From NCBI RefSeq assembly GCF_007673095.1, contig NZ_VDYZ01000006.1, positions 154,792-218,791 of the forward strand: a DNA stretch of 64,000 nucleotides. Reading direction: 5' to 3'. How positions within the stretch are numbered: the stretch's first letter is position 1; the number at the start of each line of letters is the position of its first letter. This DNA comes from Corynebacterium glyciniphilum AJ 3170 (lineage in GTDB: Bacteria; Actinomycetota; Actinomycetes; Mycobacteriales; Mycobacteriaceae). The notes below the pieces were generated by a model. It worked only from the letters and a program-made list of their open reading frames with translations. It had not been told where the DNA came from and ran no database searches. The position numbers and the translations under genes are program-made. This document shows positions 43,778-53,070 of the stretch, one piece after another.

Positions 43778-45232
43778 TTACTGGGCTTCTTGGAGTGCTG
43801 CATTGATCACTGCCCGTCCGATAGGTGCTGCGACGGAACCACCGGTGGCGGCCTGCCCGGCGTCGCCACCGTTCTCCACCAGCACGGCGACGGCCACGTC
43901 GGCGTCCTCGGCGGGGCCGAAGGCCACGTACCAGGCGTGCGGGTTGGAGTTGCGGGAGTCCTCGCCGTGCTCGGCGGTACCGGTCTTCGAGGCGATGTCC
44001 GACGACCCCCCGGCGTACTCCTCGGCCCCCTGCATCAGCTCGGTGAGCTGCGAGGCGACCTCGGAGTCGATGGCGCGTCCGGCTTCCTCGGCCCGGGTCT
44101 CCTGGATCACGTTGAGGTCGGAGCCGGTGACCTGCTTGATGATGTGTGGCTTCATGCGCACGCCGTCATTCGCGATCGTCGCGGCGATGACCGCGTTCTG
44201 CAGCGGGGTCAGGGCCACGTCGCGCTGGCCGATCGCGGACTGGCTCAGCGCCGCGGAGTCCGGGATGTCACCGATGGTGGAGTTCTGGATCGGCAGGCCG
44301 AAGTCCTCGTCGTCCTCCGCACCGATGCCGAAGCCTTCGGCCGTGGCACGGAAGGACTCCTCGCCGTGGCGGTTCACCAGGTCGACGAAGGAGGTGTTGC
44401 AGGACCTCGAGAACGCGGTGCGCAGCGGCACCTCGGGGGCACCGCAGGACGTCCCGTCGTAGTTCTCCAGGGTGGTCGTGGTGTCCGGCAGTGTGATCTG
44501 CGACTCGCCGTTGACCATGGTGTCGGCGTTGTCGCCGGCGGCCAGGGCGGCCGCCGTGGTGATCAGCTTGAACGTGGAGCCGGGGGGCTGGGTCTGCTGG
44601 GTCGAGCGGTTCAGCAGCGGGGCGTCCGGGCTCGCCTGGAGTTCCTCGAAGGCGGCGTCCGCGGTGGCGGCGTCGGTGCTGCTGACGACGGACGGGTCGA
44701 AACTGGGGGTCGAGGCCATCGCCAGCACCTCGCCGGTGGACGGGCGGAGGGCCACGACGGAGCCCGAGTACCCACGCGACGACAGCTCGTCGTACGCGAC
44801 CTGCTGCACATTGGGCTGCAGGGTGAGCTCCACGTTGGCCCCACGGCGCTCCTTACCGGTGAGGGTGTCCCAGGCGCGGGTGGCGAAGAGTGAGTCGTCC
44901 GTCCCGTCGAGGATGGAGTTCTGCGACGCCTCGATGCCGGAGGCACCGTAGCGGTCGGAGAGGTAGCCCAGCACCGCACCGTAGGACGCGGGCGTGGTCG
45001 GGTAGTCGCGGGTGTAGAAGCCGTCCTCGTCCGCCTCGGACTCGGCGAGCACCTGGCCACCGGCGGAGATCTGCCCGCGCGGGATCGACTTCATCTCGTA
45101 GTACTGACGCGAGTTCAGTGAATTCTCCGCGTAGCGGGAGGTCTGGAACCCCTGGATCCACGTGAGGTTGACCAGGAGGATCACGACCAGCACGAACGTG
45201 AAGACCGAGACGTTGCGGATGGACCTGTTCAT
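43778..45232 (-). CDS. pbpA: Penicillin-binding protein 2-type transpeptidase
   Basis: A 484-residue class B penicillin-binding protein has one N-terminal membrane helix (about residues 8-28) and an extracytoplasmic dimerisation domain. The transpeptidase domain has the SxxK box STFK (PPGSTFKLI), the SCN box (FSRSCNTSF) and the KTG box (SKTGTAE). It crosslinks peptidoglycan and works with RodA, encoded immediately upstream with a 4-base overlap. It is 23 bp before pknA. Confidence 0.96.
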   Translation of the reverse strand: MNRSIRNVSVFTFVLVVILLVNLTWIQGFQTSRYAENSLNSRQYYEMKSIPRGQISAGGQVLAESEADEDGFYTRDYPTTPASYGAVLGYLSDRYGASGIEASQNSILDGTDDSLFATRAWDTLTGKERRGANVELTLQPNVQQVAYDELSSRGYSGSVVALRPSTGEVLAMASTPSFDPSVVSSTDAATADAAFEELQASPDAPLLNRSTQQTQPPGSTFKLITTAAALAAGDNADTMVNGESQITLPDTTTTLENYDGTSCGAPEVPLRTAFSRSCNTSFVDLVNRHGEESFRATAEGFGIGAEDDEDFGLPIQNSTIGDIPDSAALSQSAIGQRDVALTPLQNAVIAATIANDGVRMKPHIIKQVTGSDLNVIQETRAEEAGRAIDSEVASQLTELMQGAEEYAGGSSDIASKTGTAEHGEDSRNSNPHAWYVAFGPAEDADVAVAVLVENGGDAGQAATGGSVAAPIGRAVINAALQEAQ

Positions 45233-46635
45233 GAGCGGGCCTCCCTGGCGTTCTGGCTGGCGTTCCGGTCGTTGACGACCGGGCTGAGAGACGTCTGCGG
45301 GTCGGCGTACCGGGCATCGGCGTCTGTGGTCTGCTGCTGCGCGGTCTTGCGGGTGTTCACGTCATGGGAGATCTTCAGCAGGATCGCCAGCAGGATGTAG
45401 TTCGCCAGCAGACTGGACCCGCCGTGGGACATGAAGGGGGTGGTCAGACCGGTCATGGGCAGCAGCTTGGAGATGCCGCCGGTGACCACGAACACCTGGA
45501 TCGCCAGGGTCAGTGACAGGCCGGCGGCGACGAGCTTGCCGAAGGAGTCCGGGGTCTTCAACGCGATGATGAAGCCGCGGGTCACGAACACAGCGAACAG
45601 CATGAGAACGGCTGCCAGGCCCACGAACCCGAGTTCCTCACCGATGGAGGACATGATGAAGTCGGCGTAGGCGACGGGCACGTTCTGCGGGTAGCCCTCG
45701 CCGAGTCCCGTCCCGGTCAGCCCACCGAAGGACATGCCGAACAGGGCCTGGGACAGCTGGTAGCCGGTCCCTTCCTCGTAGGTGGCCAGCGGGTCGATGA
45801 AGTTGGTGAACCGGTCCTGGATCTTGTCGGAGATCTGGAAGACACCCCAGGCGCCGACGACGGCCAGCCCGAGTCCGACGACCAGCCAGGACGATCGTCC
45901 GGTCGCCATGTAGAGCATGCCCAACACCGTGCCGAAGAGCAGCAGGGCAGGGCCGAAGTCGTTCTGGAAGATCGAGATGAGGATCGCCAGGCCCCAGACG
46001 AGCAGGATCGGGCCGAGGTCGCGCAGGCGGGGGAACTGCAGCCCCAGGACGCGGTAGCCGGCCACGGAGAACAGGGCGCGCTTGTTGACCAGCAGGGCGG
46101 CGAAGAAGATCAGCAGCATGATCTTGGCGAACTCGCCGGGCTGGATGGAGACCGGGCCGAGGGAGATCCAGACCCTGGCGTCGGCGTTGATCGAGGTCGG
46201 CCACACGATCGGCAGGGCGGACAGGATCAGGCCGCCGAGGCCGAGCAGGAAGGCGTAGTTCTGCAGGCTGTTGTGGGACTTCAGGAACCAGATGACCGCG
46301 GCGAAGATCACCAGCGCGATCACCGTCCACATCACCTGCGAGTTGGAGCGGGTGGTCTCCGCGGCCAGGTCGATCCGGTAGATCATCACCAGGCCGATGG
46401 CGTTGAGCATCGCGGCGACCGGCAGCAGGATCTGGTCGGCGTTGGGGGCCTTCAGGCACATCACCACGTGGGCCACGCCGAAGACGGCGATGTAGCCGCC
46501 GACCAGGACGGCGACCTCGGAGTTGAGTTCATTGCCCTGCGAGAACTGCAGGGCGATCAGGGCGATGCCGAGAATGACGGCGGAGAAGACCAGCAACGCC
46601 AGTTCGGTGCCGCGGGCGTGGGCGTCACGGAACAT
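45229..46635 (-). CDS. rodA: FtsW/RodA/SpoVE family peptidoglycan glycosyltransferase
   Basis: A 468-residue polytopic protein has about twelve helices and SEDS family motifs: GGLILSALPIVWP, PGEFAKIMLLIFFAALLVNKRA (Pro-Gly-Glu stretch) and the late GMSFGGLTGTGLGEG plus MTGLTTPFMSHGGSSLLANY. SEDS proteins polymerise glycan strands with a class B PBP partner, here pbpA. The stop overlaps the pbpA start by four bases. It starts one base after the pstP stop. Confidence 0.95.
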   Translation of the reverse strand: MFRDAHARGTELALLVFSAVILGIALIALQFSQGNELNSEVAVLVGGYIAVFGVAHVVMCLKAPNADQILLPVAAMLNAIGLVMIYRIDLAAETTRSNSQVMWTVIALVIFAAVIWFLKSHNSLQNYAFLLGLGGLILSALPIVWPTSINADARVWISLGPVSIQPGEFAKIMLLIFFAALLVNKRALFSVAGYRVLGLQFPRLRDLGPILLVWGLAILISIFQNDFGPALLLFGTVLGMLYMATGRSSWLVVGLGLAVVGAWGVFQISDKIQDRFTNFIDPLATYEEGTGYQLSQALFGMSFGGLTGTGLGEGYPQNVPVAYADFIMSSIGEELGFVGLAAVLMLFAVFVTRGFIIALKTPDSFGKLVAAGLSLTLAIQVFVVTGGISKLLPMTGLTTPFMSHGGSSLLANYILLAILLKISHDVNTRKTAQQQTTDADARYADPQTSLSPVVNDRNASQNAREARS

Positions 46636-46636
46636 G

Positions 46637-48235
46637 TCAGTTCACCTCCCGGCACGACACCCCAGGTGTCGTCAGGTCGGAGGGCTCCCCGTCACGCGGG
46701 TCTGCCCCGTTGCCGCGGGTGACGCAGACCGGCAGGGTCTGTTCGGCGAGGCGACGGATCTGCCCCTGGATCTCGTCGTAGGAGTCACGCGGGAGGTTGT
46801 CGAGTGTGCCCCGGGCCGCCGGGGTGAGGTCGGAGGTGGAGAAGCGGTGGCAGTCCTCGTCGCTGCCGGCGGGAAGCAGCCGGACGTCCGCGTCATCGGA
46901 GAGGCAGACCTCCTGGTAGATCGACTGCGTCGAGATGCCCAGGATGCTTCCCGGGGCACCCTGGTAGATCTGGATCGGTGAGCCCGACTCGGCAGCCGCC
47001 GCCGTGGTCGACGGTGCCGGCGGGGCCTCCGAGGAGGCCGGGGCGTCGGACGGGTTCGCGGGTGCCGACGGGTCGGCCGGTGCGGCCGTCGAGGTGCCCG
47101 CACCGCCGGTCACCGGGGGAGTGGAGACCGTGGTGGTCGCTGCGGCGCCGCTGTCGGCGACCGCGATGAAATAGGACTGGCTGAGGGAGTCACGCACGTA
47201 CCAGACCGTCGCACCGGCGGCGACGATGAGCACGAGGGCGGCGGCGAGAGTGATGAACAGTCCCTTGCGGCGACGCTTCTTCGGTTCGGGCTCCTCGGCG
47301 TCCGGGTCCGGCGACGGGGATTCGGCACCGGGTTCCGGCTGCGCGGCACGGGGGCGCTGCACGATGTTGACCGCTGAGGCACGCCCCGCCGAGGTGTTCG
47401 GACGGGGCAGTTCGGGGGCGTTGGTGTTCACCGCGCCGGCCAGGGCGGGGGCGGTGGGCAGGACGGCGCCCTCCGGCAGGGTCGCCGGGTCGACGACATC
47501 GGCCACCACCACGGTGACGTTGTCGGGACCGCCGCCGCGCAGGGCCAGGTTGATCAACTGCGAGCCGGCCTCCTCCGGGGTGCCGGTGGCCAGCACGTCG
47601 CGGATCGTGTCGAAGCTGACCGGGTCGGACAGACCGTCCGAGCACAGCAGGTAGCGGTCGCCGGGCTGCGCCTCACGCAGCGACAGCGTGGGCTCGACCG
47701 GGCGACCGGTGAGGGCCTTGAGGATCAGCGAGCGCTGCGGGTGGCTGCTGACGTCCTCGGGGGCGAGCTTTCCCTCGTCCACCAGGGACTGCACGAAGGT
47801 GTCGTCCTTGGTGATCTGGGTGAGGACGCCGTCGCGCAGCAGGTAGCCGCGGGAGTCGCCGACATGGCAGACGCCCAGCGACGCCCCGTCGAAGAGCATG
47901 GTGGTCAACGTGCAGCCCATGCCCTCCTGGGTGGGGTTGTCGTCGACGTGGGCGGCGATGGCACGGTTGCCGTCGTCCATGGCCTCGGCGAGCATCGTGA
48001 GCAGGCGCTCGCCGGACGGTTCGACGCCCTGGGACAGGGTGTTCTCCAGGACGTAGAGCGAGGTGATCATCAGCTCGGAGGCGACTTCACCCGCGGCGTG
48101 GCCGCCCATGCCGTCGGCGAGGGCCAGCAGGTGGGGTGAGGCGACGGCGGAGTCCTCGTTGTTGGAGCGCACCAGGCCGCGGTCGGAGAGGGCCGCGTAG
48201 TTCAGGGCGAGGGGCGTGGCGGTGGTCTCTGTCAT
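46637..48235 (-). CDS. pstP: PP2C-type Ser/Thr protein phosphatase
   Basis: A 532-residue protein has an N-terminal PP2C domain (about residues 10-240) with SDRGLVRSNNEDSA, LLALADGMGGHAAGE, VCHVGDSRGYLL and LLCSDGLSDPV, plus late GGPDNVTVVVADV (metal-binding aspartates). It is followed by a Pro/Glu-rich linker, one membrane helix (about 330-350) and an extracytoplasmic tail with Ala/Pro/Ser-rich stretch and two Cys. It reverses PknA/PknB phosphorylation. It overlaps the fhaB start by four bases. Confidence 0.95.
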   Translation of the reverse strand: MTETTATPLALNYAALSDRGLVRSNNEDSAVASPHLLALADGMGGHAAGEVASELMITSLYVLENTLSQGVEPSGERLLTMLAEAMDDGNRAIAAHVDDNPTQEGMGCTLTTMLFDGASLGVCHVGDSRGYLLRDGVLTQITKDDTFVQSLVDEGKLAPEDVSSHPQRSLILKALTGRPVEPTLSLREAQPGDRYLLCSDGLSDPVSFDTIRDVLATGTPEEAGSQLINLALRGGGPDNVTVVVADVVDPATLPEGAVLPTAPALAGAVNTNAPELPRPNTSAGRASAVNIVQRPRAAQPEPGAESPSPDPDAEEPEPKKRRRKGLFITLAAALVLIVAAGATVWYVRDSLSQSYFIAVADSGAAATTTVSTPPVTGGAGTSTAAPADPSAPANPSDAPASSEAPPAPSTTAAAAESGSPIQIYQGAPGSILGISTQSIYQEVCLSDDADVRLLPAGSDEDCHRFSTSDLTPAARGTLDNLPRDSYDEIQGQIRRLAEQTLPVCVTRGNGADPRDGEPSDLTTPGVSCREVN

Positions 48236-48726
48236 GCTTCCAACCTCACCGTGGTCTGGCCGATGCGGATCTCCTGGCCTGCGGAGAGCTGTTCGGGCTG
48301 GTCGATACGCTGGCCGTTGAGGAAGGAACCGTTACGGGAGTCGAGGTCCTCGAGCAGCCAGGTGCCGGACTGCTGGAACAGCCGGGCGTGCGTTCCGGAG
48401 GCGAAGTCGTCCTCCAGGACGATGGTGCAGGACCCGGAGCGGCCCAGGGTCACGTCCTGGTAGCCCTGCAGATTGAGTGTTGTCCCGGTCAGTGGGCCGG
48501 ACGTCAACGTCAACGAGCCCGGGGGAGTGGCACGACGGAATCCGCGGCCGCCCGACGGTTTCGGGCCGGACGCGGCGCCGGTGGACGGGCCGGAGGCAGG
48601 CGCAGCACCTGCTGTGGCTGCCATGGCGTTCACGTCCTTACGCATGGCGCGGACGGCCACCCAGACGAACAGCCACAGCACGACGAGCAGGGCGATCTTG
48701 GCGAGCAGCACCAGAGTCGTCTGCAT
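48232..48726 (-). CDS. fhaB: Membrane-anchored FHA domain protein
   Basis: A 164-residue protein has an N-terminal membrane helix (about residues 4-26), a Gly/Pro/Ser-rich linker and a C-terminal FHA domain. That domain has VTLGRSGSCTIVLEDDFASGTHA and LEDLDSRNGSFLNGQRI, where Arg and Ser bind phosphothreonine. It corresponds to FhaB/FipA of mycobacteria, a phospho-Thr adaptor in the PknA/B pathway. Stop and pstP start overlap. Confidence 0.93.
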   Translation of the reverse strand: MQTTLVLLAKIALLVVLWLFVWVAVRAMRKDVNAMAATAGAAPASGPSTGAASGPKPSGGRGFRRATPPGSLTLTSGPLTGTTLNLQGYQDVTLGRSGSCTIVLEDDFASGTHARLFQQSGTWLLEDLDSRNGSFLNGQRIDQPEQLSAGQEIRIGQTTVRLEA

Positions 48727-48811
48727 TCGGGGTCATCTCCTTCGTGCCGGTGGGTTGACCGGTCGGTCAACGATTGATCCTACCGGCTGAATCTACCTTC
48801 CGGAGGTCCCG

Positions 48812-49813
48812 TCAGCTGAAACGAACGTCGATCTCGCTGTGCCCGATGGTGATGACGTCGCCGTCGGCGAGCAGCCAGCTGTCCACCGGAATCTCATTGA
48901 CGGTGGTGCCGTTGGTGGACTTCAGGTCGGTGAGGACGGCGTCGTACCCGTCCCAGGTGATTTCGGCGTGCTGACGGGAGACGCCGGTGTCCGGCAGGCG
49001 GAAGTCGACCGCATTGCCGCGGCCGATGACATTCGTGCCGTGCTGCAGCAGGAAGCTGCGGGCCGAGCCGTCCTGGAGGTACAGGGTGACGGTGGTCTGG
49101 GGGACCTGTTCGCCGGCGGCGGCGTTCGCGGCGCCGGTGGCCTCGTCGGCGTTGTTCGCCGGGGCCTGGGCGTTGTGCGAGATCACCTCGGTGCCGGGGT
49201 AGCTCTGCAGCGGCTCGCCGAGGTCGGGGTCCTGCTCAGGCTGCTGGTCCTGCGCGCCGGGGTGGTCCTGCTGCGCTGCCTGGGCGGCCTGCGGGGACTG
49301 GGACGGACGCGCCAGCCCGACGAGAGGATTCGGGTCGGCACCGGGGGAGGGCTCGTCGGCGTCGTAGGAGTGGGCGACGGAACTACGCCCGGAATCCGGT
49401 TCGCTGCGCGGCCAGTGCGGTTCGGGCTGCTCGGTCTTCTCGAAGGAGGACCGGGCCTTGAGCTGCCCGGTGTGCAGGCCGTCGTCCTTCACGATCTCCA
49501 CGGCGACGGGATGGTGGCTGTCCCATCCTTCGTTGCGGATGAAGCGTTGGAGCCGGCCGCGGAGTTCGTTGGCGAGGTCGGGGCGCTTCTCGAGCAGGGC
49601 GGTGTGGTCGTGTTCGGAGACGTGGACGCGGTAGGAGGAGGGGGCGTAGACGGTGCCGCTGTGGTCCTCCATGAGGGTGTCCTCGACCTCCTGCTTCAGC
49701 AGTTCGTCGATTTCGGCGGGGACGACCTCGCCGCCGAAGACGCGCGCGAAGCCGTTGTCCAGCCCGCGCTGCAGGGAGCTGTCGAGCTTACGGAAGCGAC
49801 CGAAGAGGTCCAT
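48812..49813 (-). CDS. fhaA: DUF3662 and FHA domain protein
   Basis: A 333-residue cytosolic protein has the FhaA-type N-terminal DUF3662 domain (about residues 1-115; MDLFGRFRKLDSSLQRGLDNGFARVFGGEVVPAEI in pieces). A Gln/Ala/Pro-rich linker (about 140-215) follows, then a C-terminal FHA domain with GRGNAVDFRLPDTGVSRQHAEI and DLKSTNGTTVNE. It is the first gene of the cell-growth operon on the minus strand, and its upstream 270 bp towards tRNA-Leu should hold the promoter. Confidence 0.95.
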   Translation of the reverse strand: MDLFGRFRKLDSSLQRGLDNGFARVFGGEVVPAEIDELLKQEVEDTLMEDHSGTVYAPSSYRVHVSEHDHTALLEKRPDLANELRGRLQRFIRNEGWDSHHPVAVEIVKDDGLHTGQLKARSSFEKTEQPEPHWPRSEPDSGRSSVAHSYDADEPSPGADPNPLVGLARPSQSPQAAQAAQQDHPGAQDQQPEQDPDLGEPLQSYPGTEVISHNAQAPANNADEATGAANAAAGEQVPQTTVTLYLQDGSARSFLLQHGTNVIGRGNAVDFRLPDTGVSRQHAEITWDGYDAVLTDLKSTNGTTVNEIPVDSWLLADGDVITIGHSEIDVRFS

Positions 49814-50083
49814 GGTCGTTACGCCTCACCTTTCGTTCTCTCGTCCCGTAGGGCCGGTTGCCTTCATCGGGGTGCTGGTCCGGCGGGGTGCTGGACCGGG
49901 CACGGCACACGTTGTCGGCCCACTATACGGACTGCAGCTGTGAAGTGGGTGCAGCTCGCCGGGTGTGTGGCAGGTGCGGGTCCTGAATACCGGCGTGGCC
50001 TGTGACTTTGTGTGTGGTGGGTGACGGTGATAGTGTTGCTCTCCGTTGCAGACGCAACCCACGTCGATATACATCGATGCCAC
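49814..50083. other. Promoter-side gap of the fhaA-pknB operon
   Basis: The 270-bp stretch between the fhaA start and tRNA-Leu has no supported gene. It should contain divergent promoters for the leftward operon and the rightward tRNA. Confidence 0.5.
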
Positions 50084-50166
50084 GGGCGAGTGGCGGAATG
50101 GCAGACGCGCTGGCTTCAGGTGCCAGTGTCCTTCGGGACGTGGGGGTTCAAGTCCCCCTTCGCCCA
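50084..50166 (+). tRNA. tRNA-Leu (CAG)
   Basis: A class II tRNA has acceptor GGGCGAG paired with TTCGCCC. The anticodon stem CTGGC/GCCAG holds anticodon CAG at 50117-50119, followed by a long variable arm (TGTCCTTCGGGACG) and T-arm GGGGTTCAAGTCCCC. CCA is not encoded. Confidence 0.97.
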
Positions 50167-50195
50167 CAGTGAGCGGTTCACGAACTGAACCGGCT

Positions 50196-50236
50196 GGAGG
50201 TCACAAACTCGAAAGGGTTCGTGACCTCCGGTTTTT
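50196..50236 (+). terminator. Rho-independent terminator after tRNA-Leu
   Basis: A 9-bp stem GGAGGTCAC (50196-50204) and GTGACCTCC (50221-50229), with partial pairing inside the loop, is followed by GGTTTTT. Confidence 0.9.
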
Positions 50237-50239
50237 CGT

Positions 50240-51564
50240 TGTCTAGAGTTCGGACCCCTCGAGATTAGCAGTTGGGGGAGTTGCGCGGCGAGGTCCCGAC
50301 GACGGCCTGGGAGGCTAAAACTCCAGAGGGTTTCCGGGTGGGGTCGGTCACGAACTCAGAGGTTGTGTGGTTCTTCGCGCCTCTAGGGCGTGACGATCCG
50401 TGGCTGCAACCCATCAGAGTGGATTAGCGACTACCAAGATGTAGTGGTCCAGATTCGAAAAAGCTCAGGGCGATGCCGTATATGATGCTTCCAACTCGCC
50501 ATTGGTGGCCTCTACGGGCCTGTTGGACGCCCTCATGGCGAAGGAGGACAGGACATCCTTACGCTTGCGCCACAGTGTGGGCCGAACTGCCCCCAACTCG
50601 CCAATACCCTTCGGTAGTCTATTGCATAGCCTGCCTATCAGGCCGCACATCAGCTTCTTTCTCCCCCGTTTCCCGGGGACGACCGTAGGCGGCGATGACG
50701 CCCGGGGAGAATTCCCAGGTGGACTGCCAGGTGACGAAATCGTCATCAGCGCACGACACCAGGTTCGATCATTGCTTCTGCCGCTCGGTCAGATAGTTCG
50801 TTCTGGTCCGCAAGGTACGACGGTGCTTACCCAGCGAGTCAACCTCACGTGCGGCGTCGACCGGTCGTCTCTCGCTGCAGACGTTGTGAGCTCTTTGCCA
50901 CCAAGCGCACGACATGAAGCGGGACCATCGCCTTGGTAGCTTCGGGTGATGCTTGGTCGATGGCTGTCGCGGTCGCTGCGAGGCTCATACGGTCAGTCGC
51001 CAGTCGCTGCAGGAGCCAGCGGTCCGGCCGCTGCGTCAACTTCGCCCAGTCATCGACGCGGCCAGCGAGGTCTGGAGGATTTTCCGGCATAGGAGTCCTG
51101 GGTGTAGCTGAAGCGAACACCCGGACGTGCAAGCGAGCAAGGAAGCCCACCATCGGTAGATCCATCATGCGGCGACACGTGGTCTCTCGTGGTACCACTC
51201 GTCCCGCCGTCTGGACAGGTGTGGTCGACGGTGACCGGCATTGCGTCGATGGCGGTCGCCACCCAGACATTGGTGGCGCCGATGATCGTCACTCTGATCT
51301 CAGTGGTTCGGCAGATGGTGTCGGCGATGAGGTTGCCGGTTGGGTGCGCTGTGGGGATCTGGTTCCGTCAGATGAAGGTATGGTGGCCCCCATCATGTAC
51401 CGGCCAGGCTCTCTACATGTTGTGCCGCAACGAGCCGCACATTTTAGCTGTCTACACACTCCGAACTGCGAAGAGCCGCTAAATCTCTCACGTGATTTGG
51501 ACCAGAATGTAAGGATTTGAGACGGCAATGCACTCGGATGAGCCAATAAAGAACGTGGGAAACG
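50240..51564. other. 1.3-kb stretch without an intact gene
   Basis: Between the tRNA-Leu terminator and the lacI-type gene there is no intact coding region. It holds the ISL3 transposase remnant and non-coding DNA with lower GC near 51400-51560, which includes the promoter of the LacI-type gene. Confidence 0.6.
50465..51230 (-). pseudogene. Decayed ISL3-family transposase
   Basis: Fragments in more than one minus-strand frame line up with ISL3 (IS204/IS1001/IS1096/IS1165) transposases. KGIGELGAVRPTLWRKRKD and VLSSFAMRASNRPVEATNGELE (about 50480-50615) recall the C-terminal LGRTLWRRR-DVLAYF---SNGPTEAINGRLE block. EATKAMVPLHVVRLVAK and SSQRLQRETTGRR (about 50850-50950) recall the DDE block PDA--VMDPFHVVRLAGDAL. 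The catalytic Asp in VMDPFH is Val here and the frames are broken, so it is inactive. No terminal inverted repeats were found. It lies between tRNA-Leu and the LacI-controlled cluster. Confidence 0.72.
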
Positions 51565-52578
51565 ATGAAAAGCAGAACATCCATAACGAGCAAGGACGTG
51601 GCGAAGCGAGCGGGCGTGAGTCAAACAACCGTATCGCGAACTTTTCGGGAAGACCCCAGAGTCCTTCCCGAGACTAGAAAAAAAGTTCTGGATGCCGCAT
51701 CTGAGCTGGATTACACACCCAACCTCTTTGCGAGATCAATGATTACCAATCGATCTGGTGTCATCGCGGTAACAGTGCCGGACGTCGATAACCCCGTATT
51801 CACGACCATTATTGCAGAGCTGCAAGACGCTTTGCACGCTCATGACCTCAATATGATGCTCTTCCTGGAGAAGAACTTCGAACAAGGTCCGCACGACTTC
51901 TTGTCCACAAATATCCCCACGGATGGGATGATTATTGCCTCGGCTAACTTCGACTCTGCCGTCGTTCCAGAGGTCATCGCGAGAAGCATCCCGGCAGTGC
52001 TGATTCAGCGTGACGTGGCCGGGGTTAGCCTTGACCGCGTGATGCCTGACAACTGGATCGGTTGCCGAGCGATCGCCCGGCATTTGGTCGACCGGGGGCA
52101 CACAGATATCGGGATGATTGCCGGATCCCCCCACACGTCCAGCGGCCAGGGCCGGAGGCGGAGCTTCGAGCAAGCGCTTGACGACTTCGGGTTGCACATG
52201 GCTGAGGACAACATCATCACCTCGGTTCCTAGTCTCCGGGATAGCCGCGAGGCCGCGAGACAGATGGTCGCGAAGGAGAGACTACCAACTGCGGTGTTCT
52301 GCAGCAGCGATGTCATCGCACTCAACCTCTTGGAGGAGTGCAGGACTTCGGGCATCAAGGTTCCTGACGACCTGAGTGTCGTCGGGTTCGATGATATTCC
52401 CCTGGCTGGTTGGGGAACATTCCACCTGACCACCGTTCGCCAGGACCTGCGGGCACAGTGCCAGCGAGCGGTGGAGCTCCTCGTAGAACGGATCGATTCA
52501 CCGGGCGGAGATATCGCGCACGAAGTCGTTCCAGTGCAGTTGGTGGAACGCCGGTCGACGTCGGTACCGCGAGCTTAG
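51565..52578 (+). CDS. LacI family transcriptional regulator
   Basis: A 337-residue repressor has an N-terminal LacI helix-turn-helix (SKDVAKRAGVSQTTVSRTFR, residues 9-28, hinge near 50-60) and a periplasmic-binding-like core with MPDNWIGCRAIARHLVDRGH and SVVGFDDIPLAGW. The ATG at 51565 has GTGGGAAACG upstream. It is convergent with a five-gene minus-strand set of which it is the only evident regulator. Codon use is less GC-rich than core genes nearby, which fits acquisition by transfer. Probable ligand: an intermediate of the cluster's sugar-acid/quinate-like substrate. Confidence 0.88.
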   Translation: MKSRTSITSKDVAKRAGVSQTTVSRTFREDPRVLPETRKKVLDAASELDYTPNLFARSMITNRSGVIAVTVPDVDNPVFTTIIAELQDALHAHDLNMMLFLEKNFEQGPHDFLSTNIPTDGMIIASANFDSAVVPEVIARSIPAVLIQRDVAGVSLDRVMPDNWIGCRAIARHLVDRGHTDIGMIAGSPHTSSGQGRRRSFEQALDDFGLHMAEDNIITSVPSLRDSREAARQMVAKERLPTAVFCSSDVIALNLLEECRTSGIKVPDDLSVVGFDDIPLAGWGTFHLTTVRQDLRAQCQRAVELLVERIDSPGGDIAHEVVPVQLVERRSTSVPRA

Positions 52579-52611
52579 ACGTGCCGCGTGCCGTCCTACC
52601 TCATCCGCTTT

Positions 52612-53070
52612 TTATGCGTGCTTTCCGTCCAACTCGCGCCGGAGCGCTAATAAGGCAAGTTCATAACCGTAGGTGCCGACCCCGGCAATGACTCCGGTAG
52701 CAATCGGAGAGACCCACGAGGTGTGGTAGACCTCTTCTGTGCGACTGTGAATGTTGGTGACGTGACATTCAATGATGGGTTGTTCAATGATTTTCAACGC
52801 GTCGACGAGCGGGATTGAACGAAAAGACAGTCCTGCAGGGTTGATGACAACCCCCGCTTTCTCTTCACGTGCCTGGTGTAACCAGTCGATCAACTGCCCT
52901 TCATAGTTGGACTGTCCGAAGAAGAGATCAAAGCCAAGCTCTTGTGCAACCTCACTGCACCTGTTCTCTACCTGGTCAAGCGTGACATCACCGTACAGGT
53001 GCGGCTCCCTTTTTCCGAGCATGTTCAGATTCGGACCGTTGAGGACATATGCTTTTCGCGTTGAGCTCAT
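52612..53070 (-). CDS. Type II 3-dehydroquinate dehydratase family protein, divergent active site
   Basis: A 152-residue protein of the AroQ/type II dehydroquinase family has NGPNLNMLGKREPHLYG (Arg21 and Tyr26 in the usual active loop), INPAG (Asn77) and ECHVTNIHSR (His103, Arg110). However, the normal N-x-G-(A)-x-T-H-T-S segment reads NPAGLSFRS here, so the usual active-site His is Phe or Arg. The FR-HS motif after NIHAR is also shifted (TEEVYHTS). It may dehydrate a different 3-keto acid. It overlaps the TIM-barrel gene upstream by four bases. Confidence 0.82.
   Translation of the reverse strand: MSSTRKAYVLNGPNLNMLGKREPHLYGDVTLDQVENRCSEVAQELGFDLFFGQSNYEGQLIDWLHQAREEKAGVVINPAGLSFRSIPLVDALKIIEQPIIECHVTNIHSRTEEVYHTSWVSPIATGVIAGVGTYGYELALLALRRELDGKHA

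Noticed and set aside
42249..44462. 737-codon plus-strand open frame
   Set aside because: It is antisense to pknA and pbpA, whose catalytic motifs are unmistakable.
51902..51910. TTGTCCACA as a DnaA box
   Set aside because: Single one-mismatch copy inside the lacI-type coding region; no cluster.
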